Shown here: positions 10,015 through 19,820 of the stretch, piece after piece | Layout of the letters: every line of letters starts with the position of its first letter | Position numbering within the stretch: the stretch's first letter is position 1 | Assembly (NCBI RefSeq): GCF_002019705.1 | Contig: NZ_KV917377.1 | Location: forward strand, 1,362,565-1,426,564 | Direction of reading: 5' to 3' | Length of the DNA: 64,000 bases | From: Shouchella patagoniensis | GTDB lineage: Bacteria; Bacillota; Bacilli; Bacillales; Bacillaceae_D | The notes under the pieces: model-generated | Database searches by the model: none | Told to the model about the DNA's origin: nothing | What the model saw: only the letters and a program-made list of their open reading frames with translations | Translations under genes and position numbers: made by a program

Positions 10015-11211
10015 TTATGCAGATTGTTTATGCATTTTTTCTTTTTCAAGCGGACGATCATACAAGCGGACTAGCGGAATTGTTGCAATAAGCATCGCAC
10101 TTATTAGAAGAAACAGCAATTGAATAGAATAGTAATCAACAATTAATCCGCCTAGTAGTGGCCCAATCATTCTTCCTCCTGTGGAAATGCTATTAACAAT
10201 TCCTTGATATGCGCCCTCCTTCCCTTGTGGTGCTAATTGACTAGCAATCGTTGGGACTGCAGGCCAAACAAACATTTCACCTAGCGTTAAAATCAGCATA
10301 GCTACTAGGAATATTGAAAACACCCCTGCTTGAGTTAAAACAAGATAGGATAAAGCAAAGATAATCATGCCTACTGTCATTTGACCTTTAATTGTTAACT
10401 TGCATCTCTTTATTACCCAAGAGATTAATGGCTGTGCAAAGACAATAAGTAATCCATTAATTGTCCAAAGTAGACTGTAATAGGATAGAGAGATACCTAA
10501 GTCTTGAATATGAACAGATACATTAGCTTGCCACTGAGTATATCCAATCCAAGAGATAAGAAAGGCACCACATATTAGAAGTAAAGCATGTACTCGGTAT
10601 TGAAATCGAAAAGGTTGTTTCTTTTTTACTTCAACATCAAAATCAGCTGTACGACCAGCGGTTCCCCGCCACTTCCGAAAAAAAACGGCGATATAAACAA
10701 GTAAAAAGGCATGCATAGCTGCATTCGCAATAAAAACATCAGTTAAACGCACAAGGGTGATGACGCCAATTAATGCTGTCCCAAGTGAAACCCCCACATT
10801 TTGTGCAACATAAATTGCATTAAAAGGTTTCCTGCCGCCTTCTGGCCAAAGGCTGCCAGCGAGTGCATACATCGAGGGAGCCATCATGCCAGATCCAAAC
10901 CCCATGAAGGCAAGAAAAAATCCATATAAAATATAGCTTTCAAAAAAATTAGCTAATAATACCGCCGACAGAGCTGACATCGACGAACCAATTAAAATCG
11001 TTTTATATGCACCGAGGCGGTCAAACAGCCGACCGCCAATCAAGCTCCCAAGCACGCCAGCCCCAGCATTAATCATTAAAACAAAACCAGAAGCCGTTAG
11101 CGTTTGACCAAGCATTTGTGTCATTATAATGGCATTTAACGGCCACAAAAAAGAAGCACCAGTAATATTAATTGTTGTTGCAATAATTAAGATCCATATG
11201 GATTTAGGCAA
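10015..11211 (-). CDS. yttB: Major facilitator superfamily transporter, YttB-like
   Basis: A 398-residue membrane protein with 12 predicted helices and the MFS motif GGRLFDRLGAYK between helices 2 and 3. A long central loop rich in Lys and Arg (about 175-200) separates the halves. Position next to leuS and sequence style match B. subtilis YttB, a predicted drug or solute exporter. The start is TTG with AGGAGGACGG upstream. The leuS promoter lies right after its stop codon. The substrate is unknown. Confidence 0.85.
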   Translation of the reverse strand: MPKSIWILIIATTINITGASFLWPLNAIIMTQMLGQTLTASGFVLMINAGAGVLGSLIGGRLFDRLGAYKTILIGSSMSALSAVLLANFFESYILYGFFLAFMGFGSGMMAPSMYALAGSLWPEGGRKPFNAIYVAQNVGVSLGTALIGVITLVRLTDVFIANAAMHAFLLVYIAVFFRKWRGTAGRTADFDVEVKKKQPFRFQYRVHALLLICGAFLISWIGYTQWQANVSVHIQDLGISLSYYSLLWTINGLLIVFAQPLISWVIKRCKLTIKGQMTVGMIIFALSYLVLTQAGVFSIFLVAMLILTLGEMFVWPAVPTIASQLAPQGKEGAYQGIVNSISTGGRMIGPLLGGLIVDYYSIQLLFLLISAMLIATIPLVRLYDRPLEKEKMHKQSA

Positions 11212-11436
11212 ATAAACCGTCCTCCTATTTTTTTACGCTCTTTAGCCTCAATCAGTTTAGAAGATTCTCGTTAAATAAGCAAGGAGCAAAATCTGCTAGA
11301 TTTATGTAACTGAATGAAACGGATCTTATTTGGAAACGAGCACATTTTTTTATAAAGGAAGACGAGTATCCGATTTGATGGTAAACTGTTTTTATTGTTT
11401 ATTAGCGAAAAACCAATTTGAAAACAGGTGATAGTT

Positions 11437-12381
11437 TTGACAGTCCCGGCACGTTTTATGGATAAGCCTTTCTACACATGGAACGACCACTTAAAAAAAC
11501 ATTTCGGCTCGAAAGTAATGAAGATTGCATTAGATGCAGGCTTTGATTGTCCGAATCGGGACGGCAATGTTGCCCATGGTGGATGTACATTTTGTAGCCA
11601 GCGCGGATCAGGAGATTTTGCAGGTGACCGCAAAGATGATCTCGTAACTCAGTTCCATACAATTAAAAATAAGATGGAGCGTAAATGGAAGTCGGACAAG
11701 TATATTGGTTATTTCCAAGCTTATTCCAATACATACGCACCTGTTGAAACATTACGGTCTTATTTTGAAGAAATCCTTGCTCAAGAAGGTGTTGTTGGTC
11801 TGTCAATTGCAACGAGACCAGATTGCCTACCTGATGATGTAGTTGAATATTTAGCTGAATTAAATGAACGAACGTATTTATGGGTGGAGTTAGGTTTACA
11901 AACCGTCCATGAAAAAACCGCTAACCTTATTAATCGAGCACACGATTTTCAATGTTATAAGGAAGGTGTTACAAAGTTGAGAGCACGGGGCATTCGTGTT
12001 TGCTCTCATATTATAAATGGATTACCACTCGAAACACCTAAAATGATGCTCGAAACAGCTGAAGAAGTAGCTAAACTTGATGTACAAGGCATTAAAATTC
12101 ATTTGCTTCATTTATTAAAAAAAACAGCGATGGTCAAGCAATATGAAAAAGGGCTTGTTGAATTAATGGACCAAGAAAGCTATACAAAACTAGTCGTCGA
12201 TCAACTCGAACTTCTCCCACCTGACATGATGATACACCGACTAACCGGCGATGGCCCCGCTGATTTATTAATCGGTCCCATGTGGAGCATGAATAAATGG
12301 TCTGTTTTAAATGGGATTGAAGATGAATTCAAACAGCGCGGAAGCTGGCAAGGAAAAAGGTATGGGGGTGACGTTTCATGA
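11437..12381 (+). CDS. ytqA: Radical SAM protein, YtqA/YhcC family
   Basis: A 314-residue radical SAM enzyme of the TIGR01212 (YhcC/YtqA) subfamily. The cluster-binding cysteines are in CPNRDGNVAHGGCTFC (about residues 34-49), a spacing typical of this subfamily rather than the classic CxxxCxxC. The substrate is unknown; related proteins act on tRNA or other RNAs. TTG at 11437 is preferred as start because CAGGTGA precedes it, although the frame opens with GTG at 11428. It overlaps ytqB by four bases (ATGA), so the two are coupled as in B. subtilis. Confidence 0.9.
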   Translation: MTVPARFMDKPFYTWNDHLKKHFGSKVMKIALDAGFDCPNRDGNVAHGGCTFCSQRGSGDFAGDRKDDLVTQFHTIKNKMERKWKSDKYIGYFQAYSNTYAPVETLRSYFEEILAQEGVVGLSIATRPDCLPDDVVEYLAELNERTYLWVELGLQTVHEKTANLINRAHDFQCYKEGVTKLRARGIRVCSHIINGLPLETPKMMLETAEEVAKLDVQGIKIHLLHLLKKTAMVKQYEKGLVELMDQESYTKLVVDQLELLPPDMMIHRLTGDGPADLLIGPMWSMNKWSVLNGIEDEFKQRGSWQGKRYGGDVS

Positions 12382-12965
12382 AACTACTCGGAGTCTTACC
12401 CTTCGCTCGTTCTCTACTAACAGCTGCCGCTGGTCCAGGTGATACAGTTGTGGATGCAACTGCTGGAAATGGACATGATACACTCTTTTTAGCTGATCTT
12501 GTAGGACATACAGGAACAGTAATAAGCTGTGACATACAAGAAAAGGCGATTAAAGCAACTCAAAACCGCCTTAATGAAGCAGGTCATGTTTCAAATATTC
12601 ATTTGCATCAATTAGGACACGAGCGTTTAACGGAAATCACACGATTCAATGAATCAACAATTGCGGCTGCCATTTTTAATTTAGGCTATTTACCTAAAGG
12701 GGACAAAAATGTTACAACAAAGGGTGGAACAACCATCGCCGCTATCAAGCAACTATTTGCACAGTTAAAACCAGAAGGATTAATCGTACTCGTTATTTAT
12801 CACGGTCATCCTGAGGGGAAATTGGAAAAGGACGATGTGTTAAGTTTTATACAATCCTTACCACAAGAAGAAGCCCATGTTGCTACATATGGCTTTATTA
12901 ATCAACGGAACGATCCACCATTTGTAGCAGCCATTGAAAAACGTCTAGTAAAGGGGAGAGCGTAA
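12378..12965 (+). CDS. ytqB: SAM-dependent methyltransferase, YtqB
   Basis: A 195-residue class I methyltransferase of the rRNA_methylase (YtqB) family. Motif I is VVDATAGNGHDTLFLA (about 25-40), and motif IV is NLGYLPKGD (about 100). The start overlaps the radical SAM gene by four bases, and the carbonic anhydrase gene starts three bases after its stop. This is a tight three-gene unit. Family work links it to modification of RNA (tRNA wobble methylation is known for close relatives), which would fit the radical SAM partner. The functional link is an inference. Confidence 0.9.
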   Translation: MKLLGVLPFARSLLTAAAGPGDTVVDATAGNGHDTLFLADLVGHTGTVISCDIQEKAIKATQNRLNEAGHVSNIHLHQLGHERLTEITRFNESTIAAAIFNLGYLPKGDKNVTTKGGTTIAAIKQLFAQLKPEGLIVLVIYHGHPEGKLEKDDVLSFIQSLPQEEAHVATYGFINQRNDPPFVAAIEKRLVKGRA

Positions 12966-12967
12966 AT

Positions 12968-13540
12968 ATGAATAAGCTTGATTCAATTTTGTCTTTTAAC
13001 CAGTCCTTCGTAGAAAACAAACACTATGAACAGTATGTTGTTGGTAAGTTTCCGCAGAAAAAAATTGTCATCTTAACGTGTATGGATACACGACTTATTG
13101 AGTTATTGCATTCAGCTATGGATTTAAAAAATGGTGACGCCAAAATTATTAAAAATGCAGGTGCCGTGATTTCTCACCCATTCGGTAGTATTATGCGTAG
13201 CATTCTTGTTGCTATTTACGAATTAGGAGCAGAAGAAGTTTATGTCATTGGTCATTATGGTTGTGGCATGACTGGTCTCTCTTCCCCATCGGTATTAGAG
13301 AAAGCAAAGGACAGGGGCATTAATATGGATCATATTGATTCGTTAAAATATGCAGGTATTGACATCGATTCGTTCCTAACTGGCTTTGAGGACGTAACGG
13401 ATAGTGTAAAACATAGTACTGATCTCATTTTACATCATCCACTCTTACCTCCTGATGTATCTGTTCACGGTCTCGTTATTAGCCCGGAAACAGGTAAATT
13501 AGATGTTGTCAGTCGCGACATGAAACGTGTAGTAAAATAA
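12968..13540 (+). CDS. ytiB: Beta-class carbonic anhydrase
   Basis: A 190-residue enzyme that interconverts CO2 and bicarbonate. Zinc ligands Cys38, His96 and Cys99 are seen in ILTCMDTRL and GHYGCGM, with the catalytic dyad Asp40/Arg42. The spacing is that of short clade D beta-carbonic anhydrases such as B. subtilis YtiB. It is the last gene of the ytqA-ytqB unit and ends at a bidirectional terminator. Confidence 0.93.
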   Translation: MNKLDSILSFNQSFVENKHYEQYVVGKFPQKKIVILTCMDTRLIELLHSAMDLKNGDAKIIKNAGAVISHPFGSIMRSILVAIYELGAEEVYVIGHYGCGMTGLSSPSVLEKAKDRGINMDHIDSLKYAGIDIDSFLTGFEDVTDSVKHSTDLILHHPLLPPDVSVHGLVISPETGKLDVVSRDMKRVVK

Positions 13541-13729
13541 AAAAGACTCATCGCTTTCATAATGAAAGCGATGAGTCTTTTTATACTGCTGTTGAAGTGC
13601 TTCTTTTTTTGTTTTCGTCCGACGAGTTGATAAGTTTGCCATTGCATAAATACCACGATTTAACGATGGATCACGCTTTCCCTCGCGTACAACTTTTTCC
13701 CGTTGTTTTCTGGCATTTGATTTTCCCAT
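13499..13729 (-). CDS. Small basic protein of unknown function
   Basis: A predicted 76-residue protein starting MGKSNARKQREKVV after AAAGGGGTG. The first 55 residues are very basic (Lys/Arg rich) and look like a conserved small Bacillus protein. The last 25 residues are encoded by the ytiB terminator palindrome and by antisense of the ytiB 3' end, so the true C-terminus may differ. It converges with ytiB. No known domain is recognised. Confidence 0.5.
   Translation of the reverse strand: MGKSNARKQREKVVREGKRDPSLNRGIYAMANLSTRRTKTKKEALQQQYKKTHRFHYESDESFLFYYTFHVATDNI
13541..13583. terminator. Bidirectional terminator after ytiB
   Basis: A long perfect stem (AAAGACTCATCGCTTTCAT and its complement) with A/T runs on both sides, lying inside the 3' part of the convergent small ORF. 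Confidence 0.85.
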
Positions 13730-13788
13730 GCTTTTCACCCCTTTGCTCACAGTTTATCGCAAGCGAAAGAGATCAGCAACGGCTAAGT

Positions 13789-14856
13789 TTATTTTCTTCG
13801 GAAAACGCGACTATTCATCACAAAGAAAAAGAATGTATGAACGCCCCCTGTTTTAAAAATCTCTTTCGATTGTGCTTTTACTTCAGGGTCTTTTTGTACT
13901 TTCTCATCGGCTAAATAGATTGCAATAACACCTCGTATTAGCATATGGTGGAAACTAGCGTCAGGCAAAATTGTTAAACTTTCTTCTGCTTTTTCCACAT
14001 AATAGCGGAATCTTTCTTCCATCTGCTCATTACTGTCATAATAAAATAAGAAATTCATTTCATCATCTTCAATGTCTTCTTTTTGGTCGATAAAATAATC
14101 AAGCATAATATGCATACCTTGCACATACGGGAAATATCCATTACAAATTGTTTTAGCAAGCTGATCAGTGATATTCGCTTTTGTTGAATAAGTAGCCATT
14201 GTATAAACTGCTAAAGTCGAAGCCGTACAAGAAGCAAACTCAAACCAAGTCATCCCTTCTGGCATTTCGTCTTTATGGCGTGCAAAGAAAGCTTCTAAGC
14301 GCGGTTGACGATCTTCTTTCTCAACATGCTTATGCACTTGTAGCTCCGCATATAAGCCACTCATTTTTAACATGTAAGGCTGAAGCGCAGCAAATGAAGG
14401 AAACGTACTAAGAATTTCTTGACATGTTTCTACTAGCGCTCTTAAATAACCCCCATCATCTTTTTCATCACGAAAGGCGTAATAATCAGGATGAGCTTTT
14501 CCCGGCTGAAGTGCTGTTAAAAGTGCATTATGTAGCGATTCAAAATCATTTGGATCAAGTGAATCACTCTGGTCACATAAGTTATCCAGATAGTCGCAAA
14601 TAAGCTGGTAAGCAATTATAAATTGGATTAACTCATCTTGGCGGTCACGGGCTACTAACCCATATACCCCCCCACCTTCACAATGAAATTTTTTTCGTGC
14701 AAGTGCATCAAGCGCCTGGCTTCTCAGCTCTTCATTTGGTATTGTCTTTGCCCGATCAATCCAAGCATTATAGTGGCTATTCACAGTTGGAATTACTTCT
14801 CGGTAAATTTGATATAAAAGCGGCATCGGCTTTGTTGGTACGGCCACTACATTCAC
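13789..14856 (-). CDS. ytpB: Tetraprenyl-beta-curcumene synthase, DUF2600 family
   Basis: A 355-residue protein of the DUF2600 family. B. subtilis YtpB (TS, tetraprenyl-beta-curcumene synthase) cyclises a C35 prenyl diphosphate to the sesquarterpene precursor. The Asp-rich motif DYLDNLCD is at 88-95. A second acidic stretch (QKEDIEDDE, about 255) could help bind Mg-diphosphate. It starts 12 bases after the ytpA-like lipase gene, matching the ytpAB pair of B. subtilis. The ATG follows AAGGAGTG. Confidence 0.9.
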   Translation of the reverse strand: MNVVAVPTKPMPLLYQIYREVIPTVNSHYNAWIDRAKTIPNEELRSQALDALARKKFHCEGGGVYGLVARDRQDELIQFIIAYQLICDYLDNLCDQSDSLDPNDFESLHNALLTALQPGKAHPDYYAFRDEKDDGGYLRALVETCQEILSTFPSFAALQPYMLKMSGLYAELQVHKHVEKEDRQPRLEAFFARHKDEMPEGMTWFEFASCTASTLAVYTMATYSTKANITDQLAKTICNGYFPYVQGMHIMLDYFIDQKEDIEDDEMNFLFYYDSNEQMEERFRYYVEKAEESLTILPDASFHHMLIRGVIAIYLADEKVQKDPEVKAQSKEIFKTGGVHTFFFFVMNSRVFRRK

Positions 14857-14868
14857 ACTCCTTCGGCT

Positions 14869-15651
14869 TTAAGGAAACAACATATTCACAAATCCAATTG
14901 TATAATGAAACACTTTTTCTTTTTCTGGCTCATTATATAACTCATGATAGAGGCCGTCCCATTCCTTATACATCTTATGATTGATATCTAAATGGTTAAA
15001 CCATGCTAATCCAGCTCGCTTGTCAACGACATAGTCCTCACCCGCCGCAAGAAGTAACACTGGAATATTTGGCATTTTTTCTGGATACCGCCTTGTTAAT
15101 CGCATTGCTTTATCTAGTTCATGATACCAGCGTGCAGATACTTTCGTCACGCGTAATGGATCTCTTACATACTCTTCACGGACTTGTTCACTTCTTGTTG
15201 TTAATTCTGGAGCAAGACCTGATTTCATACTAAATCCTGGAGCGACATGGTTTAGCATTTTAGCAGCAGCTTTTTTGGGAGCCGGTACCGGCATACTTAA
15301 TTCTAAGCATGGCGATGAGAGGACTAGTGCTTGGATAAATGAATTATCACGTTCCATTATTGTCCGAATGGCAATCAAACCACCCATACTATGTCCTACT
15401 AGGATAATTGGTAATTGCTTTGTTCGTGCTTGCTTCAACCATCGATCAACCGTTTTTATGTATTGATGGAATGAATCAATATGTCCTCGCTTTCCACGCG
15501 ATTCTCCTTGACCTGGTAAGTCCCCCAATAAGCAATCAAATCCGTGGTGATTCCACTTCTCAATAAGCCACTTGTATCGACCACTGTGCTCACCTGCACC
15601 ATGAACAATGACGACGACGCCTCGGGCATCTGGAACATCAAAATAGCGCAC
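14869..15651 (-). CDS. ytpA: Alpha/beta hydrolase, YtpA-like lysophospholipase
   Basis: A serine hydrolase of the monoacylglycerol lipase/lysophospholipase type. The oxyanion region VIVHGAGEHSGRY lies near the N-terminus, the nucleophile elbow is GHSMGG (about 95), the acid is probably in AAGEDYVVD and the histidine in GLYHELYNE near the end. In B. subtilis, YtpA makes the lysophospholipid bacilysocin. The frame is open to 15675, but GTG at 15651 has GGAGGAG six bases upstream and gives the usual N-terminus. It is co-transcribed with ytpB. Confidence 0.88.
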   Translation of the reverse strand: MRYFDVPDARGVVVIVHGAGEHSGRYKWLIEKWNHHGFDCLLGDLPGQGESRGKRGHIDSFHQYIKTVDRWLKQARTKQLPIILVGHSMGGLIAIRTIMERDNSFIQALVLSSPCLELSMPVPAPKKAAAKMLNHVAPGFSMKSGLAPELTTRSEQVREEYVRDPLRVTKVSARWYHELDKAMRLTRRYPEKMPNIPVLLLAAGEDYVVDKRAGLAWFNHLDINHKMYKEWDGLYHELYNEPEKEKVFHYTIGFVNMLFP

Positions 15652-15746
15652 GACATCTCCTCCTCCAGTAGACACTGTTCCTTGAATTTAATATACGTTA
15701 AACTAAGTATAGCCGTTTTTTTACTAAACGAAAAGGATGTGCCGTA

Positions 15747-16259
15747 ATGATCATACCGTACCGTGACAATTTCCCGAAAATCGATTCAACCGTCTATCTT
15801 GCCGAAGGAGCGATCGTAACAGGTGATGTTATAATCGGCAAAGAATCCAGCATTTGGTTTCATACTGTGATACGTGGAGACGTGTCTCCAACTTTGATTG
15901 GTGAGCGTGTAAATATTCAAGACCAATCGATGCTGCACCAAAGCCCTCATAAACCACTCATTATTGAAGATGATGTGACAATTGGACATCAAGTATTATT
16001 ACATAGTGCAGTAATTAGAAAAAATGCACTTATTGGCATGGGAAGCACGATTCTAGATGGTGCCGAAATTGGGGAAGGTGCGTTTATAGGAGCAGGTAGC
16101 CTTATACCCCCTGGAAAAATCATCCCTGCTGGCGTACTCGCTTTTGGAAGACCAGCAAACATTGTACGTGAATTAAATGAAAATGATTTAGCTGATATGG
16201 CAAGAATTCGACGTGAGTATGTTGAAAAAGGCCAATATTATAAGTCAATTCAGCGATAA
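15747..16259 (+). CDS. ytoA: Gamma-carbonic anhydrase-like hexapeptide-repeat protein, YtoA
   Basis: A 170-residue left-handed beta-helix protein with repeated [LIV]-G-x4 hexapeptides from about 15 to 140. Candidate metal histidines are in SMLHQ, GHQVLLHSAV, as in gamma-class carbonic anhydrases; activity is often weak or absent in this YrdA/YtoA group. It is a trimer by family. The ATG follows AAAAGGATG. It is monocistronic and convergent with metK. Confidence 0.9.
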   Translation: MIIPYRDNFPKIDSTVYLAEGAIVTGDVIIGKESSIWFHTVIRGDVSPTLIGERVNIQDQSMLHQSPHKPLIIEDDVTIGHQVLLHSAVIRKNALIGMGSTILDGAEIGEGAFIGAGSLIPPGKIIPAGVLAFGRPANIVRELNENDLADMARIRREYVEKGQYYKSIQR

Positions 16260-16303
16260 ACTTAATTTGTATGATCAATTTCTTCAATATTTAATGACAG
16301 ATT

Positions 16304-16342
16304 AAAAAAGCCCATTTGCATTTAGCAAATGGGGCTTTTCCT
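16304..16342. terminator. Bidirectional terminator between ytoA and metK
   Basis: AAAAAAGCCCCATTTGC-type stem with A/T runs on both sides between convergent genes. Confidence 0.8.
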
Positions 16343-16345
16343 TTA

Positions 16346-17551
16346 TTATACGTTTGCTTCTGCTTTTAGAACATCCGCTTTATCTGTTGCTTCCCATGGC
16401 AAAGCCACATCATCACGACCAAAATGACCGTAAGCTGCTGTCTGCTTGTAGATCGGGCGACGCAAGTCAAGCATTTTAATAATCCCTGCTGGTCTAAGAT
16501 CAAAATGCTTACGTACCAGTCCTTCTAGAACTTCTTCTGATGCTTTTCCTGTGCCAAATGTATTAATTGAAATAGATACTGGTTGTGCTACACCAATTGC
16601 GTATGCAAGTTGAACTTCACAACTATCAGCTAACCCTGCTGCTACAATGTTCTTCGCAACATAACGCGCGGCATAAGCACCTGAACGGTCAACTTTTGTT
16701 GCATCCTTACCAGAAAACGCTCCACCACCGTGGCGCGCGTAACCGCCATACGTATCTACAATAATTTTCCGCCCTGTAAGACCCGCATCCCCTTGAGGTC
16801 CACCAATTACAAAACGGCCTGTCGGATTAATGAAGTATTTTGTTTGTTTATCAATTAGCTCAGTTGGTACAACTGCTTCAATAACATGCTTTTTTAAGTC
16901 TGCTTGAATTTGCTCAAGCGTCGTGTCTGGAGCGTGTTGTGTTGAAATAACAATTGTATCAACTCGCGCAGGTTTCCCATTTTCGTCGTATTCAACCGTT
17001 ACTTGTGTTTTTCCATCTGGACGCAAGTACTCAAGTGTTCCGTCTTTGCGGACCGCAGTTAAACGACGAGCAATCTTATGACTAAGTGAGATTGGTAAAG
17101 GCATTAATTCCGAGGTCTCGTTTGTCGCAAAACCAAACATCAGGCCTTGATCTCCTGCACCAATCGCTTCAATTTCCGCATCTGTCATTTGACCTTCACG
17201 CGCCTCAAGTGCTTGGTCAACTCCCTGAGCAATATCAGCTGACTGCTCATCAATTGATGTTAAAACAGAACACGTTTCAGCATCAAAACCGTATTTTGCG
17301 CGTGTATATCCAATTCCTTTAATCGTCTCACGCACAACGCTTGGGATATCAACATACGTACTCGTTGTAATTTCACCAGCAACAAGTACAAGACCTGTTG
17401 TAACAGACGTTTCACAAGCAACGCGTGCGTTTGGATCATTTTCTAAAATCGCATCTAATATGGCATCAGAAATTTGGTCACAAATTTTATCTGGATGACC
17501 TTCCGTAACAGACTCTGATGTAAATAAATGTTTGCTTCTTTTTTCAGACAT
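16346..17551 (-). CDS. metK: S-adenosylmethionine synthetase
   Basis: Makes SAM from methionine and ATP. The 401-residue product starts [22 protein letters not shown] with the family ATP motif, and carries [10 protein letters not shown] (about 117-126) and [17 protein letters not shown] (about 258-275). The frame runs open to 17653, but the ATG at 17551 has AAGGAGGAG ten bases upstream and matches family N-termini. The gene is controlled by the SAM-I riboswitch just upstream, a feedback loop in which SAM switches off its own synthesis. Confidence 0.97.
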   Translation of the reverse strand: MSEKRSKHLFTSESVTEGHPDKICDQISDAILDAILENDPNARVACETSVTTGLVLVAGEITTSTYVDIPSVVRETIKGIGYTRAKYGFDAETCSVLTSIDEQSADIAQGVDQALEAREGQMTDAEIEAIGAGDQGLMFGFATNETSELMPLPISLSHKIARRLTAVRKDGTLEYLRPDGKTQVTVEYDENGKPARVDTIVISTQHAPDTTLEQIQADLKKHVIEAVVPTELIDKQTKYFINPTGRFVIGGPQGDAGLTGRKIIVDTYGGYARHGGGAFSGKDATKVDRSGAYAARYVAKNIVAAGLADSCEVQLAYAIGVAQPVSISINTFGTGKASEEVLEGLVRKHFDLRPAGIIKMLDLRRPIYKQTAAYGHFGRDDVALPWEATDKADVLKAEANV

Positions 17552-17721
17552 CGTGCAGCTCCTCCTTTTATGTTGGCTGGCATCAGCCCTGTAACGAACA
17601 ACGAACGTATCAGAGGTGATTGGGCGTAAGTAGGCTAACAGCATCCTATGCAAAAAGCCATTTACTTGTAACTTATCCGGCTAACTTTCGAATATTCTAT
17701 CCAGCCTGGCGCGATGTTTTA

Positions 17722-17888
17722 TGCATAATAAAAGCCCTTCTTCCATGAGGAAAAGGGCTGTTGCATGTACCTTTCGCCTCTTATCTCCCAGAATACATAT
17801 AGCATTCTGCAGGTTAGCACCTTTACACTATTAAGTGTTGGTTGCTGGGTTTCTTTGGGCCTGTCCCTCCACCGTCTCTGGATAAAAG
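17722..17888 (-). promoter_or_regulatory. SAM-I (S-box) riboswitch of metK
   Basis: The minus strand shows the S-box core: CTTATCCAGAG, then GGTGGAGGGA, GGCCC, GAAACCCAGCAACC and GGTGCTAA. It is followed by an intrinsic terminator (AGCCCTTTTCC / GGAAGAAGGGCT plus TTTTATTA). SAM binding favours the terminator and shuts off metK. The order of elements and spacing are standard for Bacillus. Confidence 0.95.
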
Positions 17889-18194
17889 CGTCATGTTAAC
17901 TGCGTATCAATCAGTATAACCCAATAGTCAAATTGCTAGTTAAAAAGCTAGCATAGCTATTGGCGCCTCGTTCGTTTCGCGACTTAGTGTAACATAATAC
18001 GTCAAAGATGAAAAGAAAATTCTCTTCCTTCATTATTCCTATCAAATTAATCATTGAAATACTCATTTTTAGCACTTTAATTCCTAGGTAACTTTTTTAA
18101 CAGATAACGTCTTTTTTCATTCACTTTAGTATGGACTATTAAATATAATGTGTTATACTATTCAAACAAACCGCAATGGATAAGGAGCTTATTA
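17889..18194. promoter_or_regulatory. Divergent promoter region of metK and pckA
   Basis: About 300 AT-rich bases between the S-box and pckA. No gene is seen. On the plus strand TGGACT and TATACT 16 bases apart (about 18132-18160) are a plausible pckA promoter. On the minus strand several TTGAC-like and TATACT-like hexamers lie upstream of the S-box, but I cannot pick one with confidence. Confidence 0.4.
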
Positions 18195-19772
18195 ATGAAA
18201 ATTTTACAAGGATCCGCCCAATTAGAACAACTGCTCTCAAGCCCCAAAACAGTACATCAACTATCTGTACCTGGATTAGTTGAACAGGCTCTTTTGCATA
18301 ATGAGGGAGAATTAACAGAAACAGGGGCTCTTTCAGTTCAAACAGGACTTTACACTGGCCGATCACCAAAAGATAAATTTATCGTTGATGAACCAGTATC
18401 ACAAAACAAAATTGATTGGGGTCCAGTAAATAAACCCATTTCCAAAAACACATTTAAACAATTGTACAACAAAGTGATACACTATTTACAACAAAAAGAG
18501 ATACGCTATGCATCCACTGGATTTGCCGGTGCAGATCCTGCTTTTCAATTACCTATCACATATATAAACGAGTTTGCTTGGCATCACCTATTTGCTCGTC
18601 AATTATTTATTCGTGATGGAAATGTAAATGAATCAACACAAGACCCTTTCACCATTATATCAGCACCAACTTTTAAGGCAGACCCTGAAGTCGATGGTAC
18701 AAATTCAGAAGCTTTTGTGATCATTTCTTTTGAAGAGCGTGTCATTTTGATTGGTGGTACAGAATACGCTGGTGAAATGAAGAAAGGGATTTTCTCCGTT
18801 ATGAACTATTTGCTACCTGAAGCAGGCGTTTTGCCGATGCATTGCTCGGCTAATACGAATAATAATGGGGAAACTGCTCTATTCTTCGGGCTATCCGGAA
18901 CTGGGAAAACCACACTATCTGCTTCAAATAACCGATCTTTAATTGGTGACGATGAGCATGGTTGGACAGAGACTGGAATCTTTAATATTGAAGGGGGATG
19001 CTACGCAAAGTGCATTAACCTCTCTAAGGAAAATGAACCACAGATTTGGAATGCGATTTCTTTTGGTGCTGTTTTAGAAAATGTTGCGCTGGACAGTTCC
19101 GGTAAACCGGATTACACAAAATCAACCTTAACTGAAAATACGCGTGCGGCATATCCGCTTGAAGCGATTCCAAACGCACTTACTCCAAGCGTCGCTGGCA
19201 GTCCTACAACGATTGTCTTCTTAACTGCTGACGCATTTGGCGTATTGCCGCCTATTAGTAAATTAACAAAAGAACAAGCGATGTACCACTTCTTATCTGG
19301 TTATACTAGCAAACTTGCAGGAACAGAACGAGGCGTAACCAAACCTGAAGCAACGTTTTCTGCTTGTTTCGGAGCGCCTTTCTTACCACTTAAACCTGAA
19401 ACGTATGCAGCGATGTTAGGTGAGAAAATTGAAAAGGACGACGTCAAAGTTTTCCTTGTTAATACCGGTTGGACTGGAGGAAGTTTTGGAGTAGGTAGTC
19501 GGATGAAGCTTAACTACACACGTTCAATGGTTGAAGCAGCACTTCAAGGTGAATTGATCAATGTTGAGATGTCGGTTGACCCTGTATTTGGTCTTCATAT
19601 GCCTGTACGTTGCCCGGGTGTGCCTGATGAGCTCCTTAATCCGCGCCATGCGTGGACCGATAAATTACTCTACGATGAAACAGCGCAAAAGTTGGCTGCT
19701 AAATTTAATGAGAATTTTAGACGCTTTTCTTCTGCAAAAGTAAGCATACAAAAAGCTGGGCCCCTTGTATAA
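18195..19772 (+). CDS. pckA: Phosphoenolpyruvate carboxykinase (ATP)
   Basis: Converts oxaloacetate and ATP to PEP and CO2, the first step of gluconeogenesis. The 525-residue product has the kinase-1a P-loop [14 protein letters not shown] (about 235-248), the kinase-2 metal site GDDEHGW, and [11 protein letters not shown] near the N-terminus. The ATG at 18195 is chosen because AAGGAG lies seven bases upstream; the frame is open to 18150. The pckA-metK divergent arrangement is the same in B. subtilis. Confidence 0.97.
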   Translation: MKILQGSAQLEQLLSSPKTVHQLSVPGLVEQALLHNEGELTETGALSVQTGLYTGRSPKDKFIVDEPVSQNKIDWGPVNKPISKNTFKQLYNKVIHYLQQKEIRYASTGFAGADPAFQLPITYINEFAWHHLFARQLFIRDGNVNESTQDPFTIISAPTFKADPEVDGTNSEAFVIISFEERVILIGGTEYAGEMKKGIFSVMNYLLPEAGVLPMHCSANTNNNGETALFFGLSGTGKTTLSASNNRSLIGDDEHGWTETGIFNIEGGCYAKCINLSKENEPQIWNAISFGAVLENVALDSSGKPDYTKSTLTENTRAAYPLEAIPNALTPSVAGSPTTIVFLTADAFGVLPPISKLTKEQAMYHFLSGYTSKLAGTERGVTKPEATFSACFGAPFLPLKPETYAAMLGEKIEKDDVKVFLVNTGWTGGSFGVGSRMKLNYTRSMVEAALQGELINVEMSVDPVFGLHMPVRCPGVPDELLNPRHAWTDKLLYDETAQKLAAKFNENFRRFSSAKVSIQKAGPLV

Positions 19773-19778
19773 ATAAAT

Positions 19779-19820
19779 AAAAACGAACAGTCTTCTTCAT
19801 AGATGACTGCTCGTTTTTTG
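19779..19820. terminator. Bidirectional terminator between pckA and ytmA
   Basis: Stem CGAACAGTC / GACTGCTCG (one mismatch) flanked by A- and T-runs between convergent genes. Confidence 0.75.

Noticed and set aside
9800-10123. 107-codon rightward frame
   Set aside because: It covers the leuS T-box leader and promoter in antisense and has no ribosome binding site.
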